31,859 nt of DNA from Nitrospirota bacterium (lineage in GTDB: Bacteria; Nitrospirota; Thermodesulfovibrionia; Thermodesulfovibrionales; JdFR-88): contig JAJYJB010000022.1 in NCBI GenBank assembly GCA_021789735.1, positions 1-31,859 on the forward strand, in the 5' to 3' direction. This document shows, one piece after another, positions 17,052 to 25,021 of the stretch. Made by a program: the position numbers and the translations under genes. The notes under the pieces were generated by a model, which saw nothing but the letters and a program-made list of their open reading frames with translations, was not told where the DNA came from and did no database searches. Each line of letters starts with the position of its first letter. Position 1 is the stretch's first letter.

Positions 17052-17221
17052 CAGAGCCGAATTTTTTTAAAAACCAAAAAACTTGCGCGGAAGGCCGTTT
17101 CACCTTGTTTGCCGGCATGTTTCCAAATTTCATTCCAAAAATAGTAAAGTATGCCGGTCTTTTAAAAACGAAAAGATATAAAAAAAACACAAAAAGCTAA
17201 AAAACGGGAGGAATGAGTGTA

Positions 17222-19099
17222 ATGAGGTCTTTTTTCTGGAAAATGTTATGTGTGAGCGTCCTGTCCCTGGCGGTCCTGTCAGCAACGGCCCGCGCCGACA
17301 CCGATTGGTGTGACAACTATCTGTCCGAGGGCCATTATCACCAGGCCATAGAGGCATGCACCACGGAGATAAATTCCGGGAGATACGACAGCAGAAACGA
17401 GGCGATAGCGTACTCCAACCGCGGGATAGCCTATGAGGACCTGGGCCAGTACGACACCGCCATTGCCGATTACAACAGGGCCATTCAACTGGACCCAGGC
17501 TCTGCGGACGCTTACATGAACCGCGGGAACGCCTATGCCGACAAAGGCCTGGGCGATATGGCCATCGCTGATTACAACAGGGCCATTCAGATTAACCCCA
17601 ACGACGCCAAGGCCTATTACAATCTGGGCATAACCTACCAGGAAAAAGGCGATTACGATATAGCCATCGCGGATGACACCAGGGCTATCGAGCTGGAGCC
17701 TAATTATGAAGCCGCCTATTACAACAGGGGCACGTCACATCAGAACAAAGGTGAATACGACCTTGCCATTGAGGATTACAATACAGCCATCCAGCTTAAC
17801 CCAAACGACGCCAAGGCTTATTGTAACCGTGGAGTGTCCTATGCCTTAAAGGGCGAATACGACCTGGCCATCCCCGACTACACCAGGGCCATTCAGATTA
17901 ACCCCGGCTATGCGAAAGCCTACGGCGGACGGGGAGACGCATATGAAAGCAAAGACGAGTACGACCTTGCCATAACCGATTACAACAGGGCCATCCAGCT
18001 TAACCCCGGCTATGCAGGAGCCTACGGCGGACGGGGGCTGGCCTATTTTTACAAAAGCCAATACGACCCGGCCATCGCGGACTACAACAGGGCCCTGCAG
18101 CTGGACCCCAATGACGCAAGCATTTACAGCGACAGAGGTCTGGCCTATGACGACAAAGGCCAGTACGACCTGGCCGTCGCGGACTACAACAAGGCCCTGC
18201 AGATAAATCCCAATGATGTGACCTTCTGGGGCAATCGGGCAGTGGCCTATGAAGACAATGGCCAGTACGACCTGGCCATCGCGGATTTTAACAAGGCCCT
18301 GCAGATGAACCCAAACAACGTAAACTACTATGCGTCCCGGGGGGTGGCCTATTACAGAAAAAGCGAGTGGGACATGGCCATCGCGGACCTGTCCAAGGCA
18401 ACGGCGCTCAAACCGGATTACGAGCCAGCCTATGTGCTGCTTGGCAATGCCTATGAAAACAACGGCCAGTACGACAAGTCGGCTGCGGCTTTCAGCAAAA
18501 GCCTGGAGCTCAACCCCAAAGATGCCAGCAACTATGATGACCTGGGCTGGATCTGCATGATAAAAAGCCAATATGCCAAGGCCATCTCCGATTACGGCAA
18601 GGCCTTGGCCCTGGACCCCAAAAATTCAAATGCTTATGCCAACCTGGGCGAGGCGTATGAGGACCTTGGTGAATACGGCAAGGCGGTCTCCGACTACAAG
18701 AAGGCCATCGGACTTGATGACGCCGATGAGTACAGCCGGATATGGCTTGTGGACACTGCAAGGCATGTCTCCCACAGCCTGGCCGCCCGGTACCTGAGAG
18801 ACCTCTCGGACTATGTGTCCGCCCACCCTTCGACCAAATGGGCCCGCACGGTCTCCCAATATTACCTTGGCTATGTCACGGAAAAAGGCCTTCTCAAGGA
18901 GGCGGCCGGCAACAAAACGCGTATCTGCCAGGCCTATTATTACATTGGGGAAGAGGCGCTCTGGAGAGGAAACAGGACCGCGGCGGAAAGGGCGTTCGCA
19001 AAGAGCGTTGCCACCGGCAAGGCCGGCCAGGACGAGTATATATTCTCAAAGGTAATGTTTGGCAGGCTCTCCGCGGGACGAAAAAAACCCGTCAGATAG
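17222..19099 (+). CDS. Secreted TPR protein with 13 repeats and an NlpI-like C-terminus
   Basis: 625 residues from ATG 17222. I prefer this over ATG 17213 because GGGAGG (17206-17211) is 10 nt from the former and 1 nt from the latter. Residues 1-25 are a Sec signal peptide (FWKMLCVSVLSLAVLSATAR, then ADT). Thirteen consecutive 34-residue TPRs follow (about 63-505), of the type AYxNRGxAYxxKGxYDxAI. The last 120 residues (YYLGYVTEKGLLKEA, then YYYIGEEALWRGNRTAAERA) resemble the tail of the lipoprotein NlpI, but there is no lipobox. It is probably a periplasmic scaffold for protein complexes, perhaps in envelope maintenance; that role is inference. A strong terminator follows. Confidence 0.88.
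   Translation: MRSFFWKMLCVSVLSLAVLSATARADTDWCDNYLSEGHYHQAIEACTTEINSGRYDSRNEAIAYSNRGIAYEDLGQYDTAIADYNRAIQLDPGSADAYMNRGNAYADKGLGDMAIADYNRAIQINPNDAKAYYNLGITYQEKGDYDIAIADDTRAIELEPNYEAAYYNRGTSHQNKGEYDLAIEDYNTAIQLNPNDAKAYCNRGVSYALKGEYDLAIPDYTRAIQINPGYAKAYGGRGDAYESKDEYDLAITDYNRAIQLNPGYAGAYGGRGLAYFYKSQYDPAIADYNRALQLDPNDASIYSDRGLAYDDKGQYDLAVADYNKALQINPNDVTFWGNRAVAYEDNGQYDLAIADFNKALQMNPNNVNYYASRGVAYYRKSEWDMAIADLSKATALKPDYEPAYVLLGNAYENNGQYDKSAAAFSKSLELNPKDASNYDDLGWICMIKSQYAKAISDYGKALALDPKNSNAYANLGEAYEDLGEYGKAVSDYKKAIGLDDADEYSRIWLVDTARHVSHSLAARYLRDLSDYVSAHPSTKWARTVSQYYLGYVTEKGLLKEAAGNKTRICQAYYYIGEEALWRGNRTAAERAFAKSVATGKAGQDEYIFSKVMFGRLSAGRKKPVR
17408..18733 (+). repeat. In-gene tandem array, 13 units of 102 bp
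   Basis: The TPR-coding part repeats every 102 bp. Phrases such as GATTACAACAGGGCCAT and GACCTGGCCATCGCGGA recur in several units, so similarity is visible in the DNA and not only in the protein. Middle units (17 700-18 320) are the most alike, which suggests recent unit duplication or gene conversion. Confidence 0.85.
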
Positions 19100-19150
19100 G
19101 GGCGGGAAAAACAGTCCCCGCGCAAAGCGGCTGCAAGGGAACAGGTACAA

Positions 19151-19188
19151 ATGGGGAGATGGCGAAATCGCCATCTCCCCATTTTTTT
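19151..19188 (+). terminator. Very strong terminator of the TPR gene
   Basis: A perfect 15-bp inverted repeat (19151-19165 and 19168-19182, core GGGGAGATGGCGA) closes on a tiny loop and is followed by TTTTTT. It lies about 50 nt after the stop codon and 32 nt before the convergent cytochrome gene. Confidence 0.93.
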
Positions 19189-19214
19189 ACATGAACGCGC
19201 CTGAGAAAAAATGT

Positions 19215-19532
19215 TTACTTGAAAGCCTTGAGAATATAGCGGGCTATCTCCTTGGCCTGCGCGTCTGATATCATCTTTTCGCTGAAGGTGGGCATACCTG
19301 GGCCGGGGTGCCTCATCTTGCCGACGATGCCCTTTACCGAGTCCACCTTGTGCTTCCTGAGGTCCTTCTTATGAAGCGTAAAAGCCGGGTTGTCCATGTT
19401 GCCGCCATTTGCGTGACAGCTGGCGCAGTTTTTTTCGAACAGCTCCTTCCCGGAGGGCCCTTTCGCAAAGGCCACGGACAAAAATGCGCCCACCGCCAGT
19501 AAAGCCAACACGACAGACAAAAACCTCTTCAT
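19215..19532 (-). CDS. Small periplasmic monohaem cytochrome c
   Basis: 105 residues. Signal peptide about 1-23 (MKRFLSVVLALLAVGAFLSV, then AFA). The mature part has one haem-c site CASCH (C36, C39, H40) and the distal ligand Met in GPGMPTF (M80), the class I pattern of c551/c553-type carriers. It would shuttle electrons between periplasmic or membrane complexes. The protein at 19779-20099 is a close paralogue, sharing most of the residues around SDAQAKEIARYIL. It has its own promoter with an extended -10 and a ribosome-binding site (GGAGAGAGG). Confidence 0.94.
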   Translation of the reverse strand: MKRFLSVVLALLAVGAFLSVAFAKGPSGKELFEKNCASCHANGGNMDNPAFTLHKKDLRKHKVDSVKGIVGKMRHPGPGMPTFSEKMISDAQAKEIARYILKAFK

Positions 19533-19584
19533 CTTTCCTCTCTCCTTCCTCTTTTTAAAAATTTTCCGGGTACGGCTGACCTAA

Positions 19585-19593
19585 ATTATATCA
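19585..19593 (-). promoter_or_regulatory. Extended -10 promoter of the first cytochrome gene
   Basis: Minus-strand TGATATAAT is a perfect extended -10 (TGnTATAAT), about 53 nt before the ATG. The -35 region is poor, as allowed for this class. The same block, GTTTGATATAATT, precedes the paralogous gene. Confidence 0.65.
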
Positions 19594-19672
19594 AACAAAA
19601 ATGGGCAGGTTTTCTCTTTGTTTTTGCCGCTGATTCAAACCCCTCTTCCCGTCCGGGGCCGCGCAAGGGAAG

Positions 19673-19717
19673 AAAAAAGGCGGAGGGGCTTTCCTTTTTC
19701 AAAAAAACACCTCCGCC
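19673..19717 (-). terminator. Terminator of the second cytochrome gene
   Basis: GGCGGAGG (19679-19686) pairs with CCTCCGCC (19710-19717), 23-nt loop. On the minus strand the stem is followed by TTTTTTCTTCC. It lies about 60 nt after the stop of the gene at 19779-20099 and separates the two cytochrome transcripts. Confidence 0.7.
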
Positions 19718-19778
19718 ATTCCTAGCGTTTTGAGCGGTTCGTAAGGCGGATTGCTTTGGATTGCTTCTTAGGCCGGCT

Positions 19779-20099
19779 TTATCTGTATGTCTTCAGGATG
19801 TAACGGGCTATCTCTTTGGCCTGCGCGTCAGATATCATGCTCTTGCTGAAGGAGGGCATGCCGGGGCCAGGGCGCCTTATTTTTTCCACTATGCCCTTTA
19901 CCGAGTCCACCTTGTGCGCCGCGAGGTCCTTCTTATGAAGCGAGAAGGCAGGCTTCATCGAGTTGCCCCCGTTTGGATGGCAGCCGGCGCAGTTCTTCTC
20001 GTACAGCTCCTTGCCTGAAGGCCCCTTCGCCGCAAAGGCCACGGACAAAAATGCTACCACTGCCAGTAAAGCCAATACCGCAGATACGGACTTCTTCAT
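19779..20099 (-). CDS. Small periplasmic monohaem cytochrome c (paralogue)
   Basis: 106 residues. Signal peptide about 1-23, haem-c motif CAGCH (C37, C40, H41) and axial methionine in GPGMPSF (M81). It matches the neighbouring cytochrome at about three quarters of positions by eye, with one inserted residue, so the two arose by tandem duplication. The differences cluster at the N-terminus and in the loop after the haem site (HPNGGNSMKP against HANGGNMDNP), which may tune the partner or redox potential. Own promoter and terminator. Confidence 0.94.
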   Translation of the reverse strand: MKKSVSAVLALLAVVAFLSVAFAAKGPSGKELYEKNCAGCHPNGGNSMKPAFSLHKKDLAAHKVDSVKGIVEKIRRPGPGMPSFSKSMISDAQAKEIARYILKTYR

Positions 20100-20145
20100 C
20101 TTCCCTCTCTCCTTTCCCTTTGGATTTTTTGGTACAACTAGTCCA

Positions 20146-20154
20146 ATTATATCA
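20146..20154 (-). promoter_or_regulatory. Extended -10 promoter of the second cytochrome gene
   Basis: Minus-strand TGATATAAT, identical to the element before the paralogous gene, about 47 nt before the ATG. The leader shares the GAGAGAGG-type ribosome-binding region. Confidence 0.65.
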
Positions 20155-20170
20155 AACTGGCCCGATAATG

Positions 20171-21865
20171 CTACTGTGGCCCGCGGGGACCGCCTGCCAG
20201 GTATGCCCTGAGGACATCGGTAAAGGTTCCGTAATAGGCCCCCCCGCCTATAAGCTCCGTAAGCCGCGAGCGGTCCAGCTCCATGCGGACATGGTTCGAG
20301 GCCCCCGACAGGACCAGGCGTATTCCACGGGCCTTCAGGTCCATGGCGATAAGGCGAAGCGCTTCAGCCGCGGAAAAATCCACATCATCCACCGCACCCG
20401 CATCGATGCAGAACCAGCGCAGCCCGGGCTGCGCCCCCCGGACCAGGGCGGTGACCTCACGGGTCATCTGCTCCGTGTTCGCATAGTACATGGAGTGCGT
20501 AAACCGGTAGACCATCAGCCCGGGGGCAATCTGCTCCGGGGAGGAAACCGGCACCGGCCTGAACTTCTCCACCCCGTTTGACTTTATCACGAAATTCGTG
20601 GGCCGGTAGCCGTGGCGGGTGTGCGCCACGATGGAGAGGAACATGGCGGTAAGTATGCCCTCCCCCACGCCCACGAATATTACGACACAGGCGGTGATGA
20701 GCGCCACCCAGAACTCCCACGGACGCTCCAGAAATATCCTCCGCATCCCCTCTATGTCTATCAGCTCCAGGCCTGTAAGAAAGACCACCGCAGAGAGCAC
20801 CGCACCCGGCATGTACGAGAGGGGGGCAGTGAGGAAAAGCAGCACCAGGAAAACGCAAAGGCACGCCGTGACCTGCGAGAGCTGGCTCGTCCCGCCGGCC
20901 GCCTCCACCATCTGGGTCTTTGTGGGGCTGCCGTTCACAACAAAGCTGCCGGACAACGCAGCTCCTATGTTGGCCAGGCCGAGGCCCAGCAGGTCAATGT
21001 TCTGGCTGAACCCTTCATTGTGCCGAGCGGCGTACGCCCTGGAGGTGGCCGCGCTCTGGGCCAGGATGACCACGAACATGGAGACGGCCGTGGGCATCAG
21101 CTTGTCTGTAAGGTCCCAGTCCCAGCGCACCGTAGGGAAAGCGATGGCCGGCAACCCTCTGGGTATCGCCCCCAGGACGTGCACGCCGTGCTGCCCAAGG
21201 TGAAAGGCAGAGCTTACGATAATGGATCCCACAACCGCTATCAGCGCGCCCGGGACCTTCCTTGATATTTTCCCCGCCGCAACTATGACAAGCAGGGCAG
21301 CCCCCGAGATGGCAAGGTCATAAAGGTTGGCATGGTTTACCTGCCTGGCGGCGTTCATGACCATCCCGATCAGGCCGCGGCCATAAGCGCTGAAACCCAG
21401 CATGCCCGGTATCTCGCCAAGCGCCACCTGCACCCCCACCCCGGTAAGAAAACCCACCAGGACCGTCCGGGACAGGAAATCGGCAAGAAACCCTATCCGG
21501 ATGACGCGCGCCATAAGCAGCAGCACTGCCGACATTAACGCAAGCACGCCGGCATAGGCCATCCATTGCGCGGAGCCCGGCGCGGCCATGCCGCTTACGC
21601 CCGCAAACAGGATGGCGGCGGTGGCCGAGTCCGCGCCCACCACCAGATGCCTGGATGAGCCGAAAAACGCGAACAAAATCATCGGGACAAGCATGCTGTA
21701 AAGGCCAGTGATCACGGGCGCGCCTGCTATCTTGGCGTAGCCCATCGACGCAGGTATGGCCAGCGCGGCAAGGGTTATGCCCGCCGCAATGTCCTTCTGC
21801 GCCTGCGGCCGGCTTATGGGCAAGATCCCCTGGAAGACCGGAAACGCTGTCCATGGTTTTTTCAT
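20171..21865 (-). CDS. SulP/SLC26-family anion transporter with STAS domain
   Basis: 564 residues. About 12-14 membrane segments (residues about 25-430) include the family marks AALAIPASMGYAKIAGAPVI, GLYSMLVPMILFAFFGSSRH and NGSPTKTQMVEAAGGTSQLS. A cytoplasmic STAS domain follows (about 455-560, CIDAGAVDDVDFSAAEALRL). SulP proteins carry sulfate, bicarbonate, molybdate or other anions; the substrate cannot be read here, and no sulfate or carboxysome genes are nearby. The gene follows the YkgJ-type gene after 145 nt, which show no clear promoter. No good ribosome-binding site precedes ATG 21865, so the start is less certain than the family. Confidence 0.93.
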   Translation of the reverse strand: MKKPWTAFPVFQGILPISRPQAQKDIAAGITLAALAIPASMGYAKIAGAPVITGLYSMLVPMILFAFFGSSRHLVVGADSATAAILFAGVSGMAAPGSAQWMAYAGVLALMSAVLLLMARVIRIGFLADFLSRTVLVGFLTGVGVQVALGEIPGMLGFSAYGRGLIGMVMNAARQVNHANLYDLAISGAALLVIVAAGKISRKVPGALIAVVGSIIVSSAFHLGQHGVHVLGAIPRGLPAIAFPTVRWDWDLTDKLMPTAVSMFVVILAQSAATSRAYAARHNEGFSQNIDLLGLGLANIGAALSGSFVVNGSPTKTQMVEAAGGTSQLSQVTACLCVFLVLLFLTAPLSYMPGAVLSAVVFLTGLELIDIEGMRRIFLERPWEFWVALITACVVIFVGVGEGILTAMFLSIVAHTRHGYRPTNFVIKSNGVEKFRPVPVSSPEQIAPGLMVYRFTHSMYYANTEQMTREVTALVRGAQPGLRWFCIDAGAVDDVDFSAAEALRLIAMDLKARGIRLVLSGASNHVRMELDRSRLTELIGGGAYYGTFTDVLRAYLAGGPRGPQ

Positions 21866-22010
21866 CGGTCTTCGCGACTGATGGTATGCGGCGTGATCCC
21901 GGGCAGTTTAAAAGGAGAGCGTTCTGTGGGCAATATTTCCTGGGCTGAAAATAATGTTTTTCTCAATTCAGGCGCTGCCGGGAACGGGTTCCGCCAGGAG
22001 AAGGGGCCCT

Positions 22011-22850
22011 CTACCCTTCCTTCCCGTCTTTCTTTGCGGCCCTGGCCGCCTTTGCCCTGGCTTCCCTTTCCCTGAGCACTTCCTGCTTGACGCTGAGCGT
22101 CTGCTCAAGCCCAAGGACGAATTTCAGGTGCTTGAAGCCAAGCTTCATGAGGGCCTCTTCCGAGGTCTTTATCTCATCGGCCTCAGATTGCGGGATGTCG
22201 AATATCTCCAGGAAGCGGCTGCCCAGCACGTACTGCCTGAACTTGTCCAGGTCATAGCTGGACATGAAAAAAAGCATTTTCTTTTTGTCGTCCAGCGGGG
22301 GCTGGCCCGGCAGGTTCCTGCGCATGAGGAGCTGCTTCCATTCCCTGTTCATGCCGTCGTACAGGGTTATCTCCTGGTCGTCCTTCCAGGAGTCTATGGT
22401 CCATTCCGCCGGTTCCTCGTAGCCCTTGCAGTGCTTCTCTTTTACGAAAAAGTAAAACTCCTCGTGGCGTATCCCGCCTTTGTCATCGCTTTTTTTGATC
22501 GTCCCCTGCCCCACCGGATAGTAGCGGCAGCTGACGGGCCTGTCCGAATAGACCGTGCAGCCGTCCGGGACGGTCACGAACGGGCATTTCCTGTCCGCCT
22601 CCTCCCGCATCTTCAAAAAGGCGTACGGGTGGGAGGACTGCTTGTCCACGCGCACGACCGCGTATTTATCGAGGAACTCCCCCGAGCTCATGCCCAGGCG
22701 GTTCTTAAGCCTCAGGACGTCGTATGGTGTGAGCATGATGTCCACGTTGGAGCAGCAGTGGGTGAAACAGGAAATCCCCTTGTGGCACCTGAACTTGAAC
22801 CTGGAGTCGGGGCCGAGCTCGCGCGGCTCGACCACCTTCATATTGAACAT
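22011..22850 (-). CDS. YkgJ-family cysteine-cluster protein
   Basis: 279 residues. The N-terminal half carries the Cys-cluster of the YkgJ / zinc- or iron-chelating family: CHKGISCFTHCC (residues about 22-33), then CPF, CTVYSDRPVSCRYYP and a later HCKGY. These cysteines probably hold a metal or an Fe-S cluster, but the biochemical role of the family is unproven. The C-terminal half is helical and ends in a basic, Ala/Lys-rich tail. No signal peptide, so it is cytoplasmic. A TAGAAT box at 22886-22891 could serve as -10, and GAGAGGT lies about 10 nt before the ATG. An internal Met three codons later is an alternative start. Confidence 0.88.
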   Translation of the reverse strand: MFNMKVVEPRELGPDSRFKFRCHKGISCFTHCCSNVDIMLTPYDVLRLKNRLGMSSGEFLDKYAVVRVDKQSSHPYAFLKMREEADRKCPFVTVPDGCTVYSDRPVSCRYYPVGQGTIKKSDDKGGIRHEEFYFFVKEKHCKGYEEPAEWTIDSWKDDQEITLYDGMNREWKQLLMRRNLPGQPPLDDKKKMLFFMSSYDLDKFRQYVLGSRFLEIFDIPQSEADEIKTSEEALMKLGFKHLKFVLGLEQTLSVKQEVLREREARAKAARAAKKDGKEG

Positions 22851-22895
22851 GGCAAGAAAGACCTCTCTTCTAAAATTTTGTCTCTATTCTAACAT

Positions 22896-22940
22896 GAACC
22901 TGCCTCAAAATTGATTTTGAAGCGATTTTGAGACAGGTCC
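22896..22940. repeat. Inverted-repeat element, copy A (45 bp)
   Basis: Ends GAACCTGCCTCAAAAT and ATTTTGAGACAGGTCC are inverted repeats (14 of 16 matching) around a 13-nt centre. It is the shortest of three related copies (also 24943-25021 and 28868-29094). It lies between the divergent YkgJ-type and glucan phosphorylase genes, just upstream of the latter's promoter. Confidence 0.75.
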
Positions 22941-22955
22941 ATATACCTTTTTGTC

Positions 22956-22984
22956 TTGTTTATCCCCGCTTATTATTTTAGAAT
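22956..22984 (+). promoter_or_regulatory. Promoter of the glucan phosphorylase gene
   Basis: TTGTTT (22956-22961), 17-nt spacer, TAGAAT (22979-22984, 5 of 6), 10 nt before the ATG at 22995. No Shine-Dalgarno, so the transcript would have a leader of only a few bases. Confidence 0.5.
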
Positions 22985-22994
22985 TTAATTCGTA

Positions 22995-24719
22995 ATGGAG
23001 CCACTGGCCTCCCTTGAGGAATTCCTTAAGGAACCCAAAATCGCATATTTTTCCATGGAGATAGGGGTGCATAACGACATGCACACCTACAGCGGGGGCC
23101 TTGGCGTGCTTGCCGGGGACACCATCCGCTCGGCTGCCGACCTCAAGATACCCCTGCTTGCGGTTTCGCTTCTGAGCAAAAAGGGTTATTTCGAACAGGA
23201 CATAGACCCGGAAGGGAACCAGACCGAAAGGCCCGCGCCGTGGCAGCCGGAGCATTTCATGACGCCCCTGCCACAGAGGGTGTCCGTGGAGCTCTGCGGA
23301 AAGCCCGTGGCGGTAAGGAGCTGGCTTTTCGTGCAAAGGAGCGTCACCGGGGGCAAGGTGCCCATACTGTTCCTGGATACGGACATACCGGAGAATACGC
23401 CCGAAGACAGGGAAATAACCTCCTACCTTTACGGCGGTGACATCAAGTACAGGCTCATGCAGGAGGCCATACTGGGCGTCGGCGGTGTCAGGATGCTCAG
23501 AAAGCTGGGGTTCGACATAAAGAAATATCACATGAACGAGGGGCACGCGAGTTTCCTCACCCTGGAGCTTTTGCTTGAATACCGCAAGGACATAGAGGCC
23601 GTCTGGGACGAGGACCTTGTGTGGGACGTCGAAAAGGTGAAGGACCTTTGCGTTTTCACGACCCACACCCCTGTCGAGGCCGGCCATGACGTGTTCTCCT
23701 ACGACCTTTTCAAGGAGGTCATAGGAGAGGTCATACCCATCCGGATAATCAAGAAATGGGCGGGCACGGAAAGGCTGAACATGACCCACCTGGCACTGAA
23801 CCTTACGGAGTATGTCAACGGGGTGGCCAAGAAGCACAGGGAGGTCTCCATGCTTATGTTCCCCGGGTACGAATTCTCATCCATCACAAACGGGGTGCAT
23901 TCCTTCACCTGGACGGGCGAGCCGATGAGGAACCTCTTTGACAAATACCTCCCGGGGTGGGCGAACGAGCCGGAGCTGTTCGTGCGGGTGGGGCGCATAC
24001 CCGAGGAGGAGCTGTGGGAGGCGCACATGGCCTCAAAACGCTCCCTTATAGATTATGTGAACCGCGAGACCGGAGCGGGACTGGGCCACGACATCCTCAC
24101 CATAGGCTTTGCCAGGAGGGCCACCGCATACAAACGAGGGGACCTGATATTCAGGGACTTGGAGAGGCTCGGGCGCATCGGGCAGGGGAAACTGCAGTTT
24201 ATATTCGCGGGCAAGGCCCATCCGAAGGACATTCCGGGCAAGAAGGTCATAAAACACGTTTTTGAATGCATAAAGCGGCTGGAGGGAAGGGTAAAGATCG
24301 TATACCTCAAAAATTACGATATGGACCTGGCCCTGAAGCTCGTCTCCGGGGTGGACATATGGATGAACACGCCGCAGAGGCCAAGGGAGGCCTCAGGGAC
24401 ATCCGGGATGAAGGCCGCCCACAACGGGGTGGTCAACTTCAGCATACTGGACGGCTGGTGGATAGAGGGACACATAGAGGGTTACACGGGATGGGCCATC
24501 GGACCAGCCGTGTCAGCCGATAGCGAGCAGGAAGAGGTCAGAGACCAAAAAGACGCGGAGGACCTCTACGGCAAGCTGGAAAGGACGATAGTCCCCCTGT
24601 ATTACGGCGACAGGCACATGTGGGTGCGCATGATGCAAAACGCGATAGGCATGAACGCCTACTACTTTAATACCCACCGCATGATGCTCAGGTACGTGAC
24701 GGAAGCTTATATAAAATAA
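22995..24719 (+). CDS. glgP: Alpha-glucan phosphorylase (GT35, short form)
   Basis: 574 residues, the shorter bacterial/archaeal type rather than the 800-residue glycogen phosphorylase. It releases glucose-1-phosphate from glycogen or maltodextrin. N-terminal marks are AYFSMEIGVHNDMHTYSGGL and GVLAGDTIRSAADL. The PLP lysine lies in SGTSGMKAAHNGVVNFSILD (K473), followed by GWW; KYHMNEGHASFLTLELL is also typical. The enzyme is cytoplasmic. It stands alone without other glycogen genes. There is no ribosome-binding site, but a promoter sits 10 nt before the ATG. The symbol is by family; a MalP-like role is possible. Confidence 0.95.
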   Translation: MEPLASLEEFLKEPKIAYFSMEIGVHNDMHTYSGGLGVLAGDTIRSAADLKIPLLAVSLLSKKGYFEQDIDPEGNQTERPAPWQPEHFMTPLPQRVSVELCGKPVAVRSWLFVQRSVTGGKVPILFLDTDIPENTPEDREITSYLYGGDIKYRLMQEAILGVGGVRMLRKLGFDIKKYHMNEGHASFLTLELLLEYRKDIEAVWDEDLVWDVEKVKDLCVFTTHTPVEAGHDVFSYDLFKEVIGEVIPIRIIKKWAGTERLNMTHLALNLTEYVNGVAKKHREVSMLMFPGYEFSSITNGVHSFTWTGEPMRNLFDKYLPGWANEPELFVRVGRIPEEELWEAHMASKRSLIDYVNRETGAGLGHDILTIGFARRATAYKRGDLIFRDLERLGRIGQGKLQFIFAGKAHPKDIPGKKVIKHVFECIKRLEGRVKIVYLKNYDMDLALKLVSGVDIWMNTPQRPREASGTSGMKAAHNGVVNFSILDGWWIEGHIEGYTGWAIGPAVSADSEQEEVRDQKDAEDLYGKLERTIVPLYYGDRHMWVRMMQNAIGMNAYYFNTHRMMLRYVTEAYIK

Positions 24720-24749
24720 AGCCCTCAGTGTAGTGATTCAATAAATGAA

Positions 24750-24773
24750 TTACCCTGCAGCAGGCTAACAGGG
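24750..24773 (+). repeat. 24-bp direct repeat, copy 1
   Basis: Begins TTACCCTGCAGCAGG and ends CTAACAGGG. An identical copy lies 126 bp downstream at 24876-24899. The unit contains CCTGC/GCAGG and CCCTG/CAGGG inverted pairs. The two copies bracket the hairpin at 24804-24861. No gene lies between 24720 and 25019. Confidence 0.85.
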
Positions 24774-24803
24774 TATCCCAGTCAAAAACCAAGGCCAAGG
24801 ATT

Positions 24804-24861
24804 CCCTCACCCCAAACCCTCTCCCATTGGGAGAGAGGGGAGCGAAGCGGAGGGTGAGGGG
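24804..24861. repeat. REP-like double-stem palindrome
   Basis: An outer stem CCCTCACCC / GGGTGAGGG encloses an inner stem CTCTCCC / GGGAGAG. Sequences of the CCCTCACCCC...CCCTCTCCC form are common as dispersed intergenic repeats in many bacterial genomes (general knowledge). It is likely an extragenic repeat, and may also help end the phosphorylase transcript. Confidence 0.7.
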
Positions 24862-24875
24862 ATGTCAAAGCAAGG

Positions 24876-24899
24876 TTACCCTGCAGCAGGCTAACAGGG
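24876..24899 (+). repeat. 24-bp direct repeat, copy 2
   Basis: Identical over 24 bp to 24750-24773. Together the two copies flank the REP-like palindrome, as if that unit had been inserted between or duplicated with them. Confidence 0.85.
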
Positions 24900-24942
24900 A
24901 ATTAGCAAATTTTCAAGACCGGGCCGGATGGAGCCGTTTTTA

Positions 24943-25021
24943 AGAACCTATCTCAAAAAAATTGATTTTGACGCGGAAGATTTCAGCCTCTTGCAGCCAA
25001 AAGGAATTTTGAGACAGTCCT
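24943..25021. repeat. Inverted-repeat element, copy B (79 bp)
   Basis: Left end AGAACCTATCTCAAAA, right end ATTTTGAGACAGTCCT. The right half, with GATTTCAGCCTCTTGCAGCC, is nearly the same as the right end of copy C, so B looks like an internally deleted C. Its right edge touches the FmdB-like gene: the TAG stop codon of that gene is formed at the element border. Confidence 0.75.

Noticed and set aside
17846..18571. 241-residue minus-strand frame inside the TPR gene
   Set aside because: It repeats every 34 residues only because the TPR DNA does; no independent evidence.
17408..18733. Regular 102-bp repeats as a CRISPR or satellite array
   Set aside because: The period equals 34 codons, the frame is open throughout, and the units translate into canonical TPRs.
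22995..24719. Glucan phosphorylase as a truncated full-length glycogen phosphorylase
   Set aside because: Start and end segments match the known short form, and the PLP site is complete.
24750..24899. Direct repeats as attachment sites or integron attC sites
   Set aside because: No integrase, no tRNA and no cassette gene lies nearby, and the 126-bp unit is non-coding.
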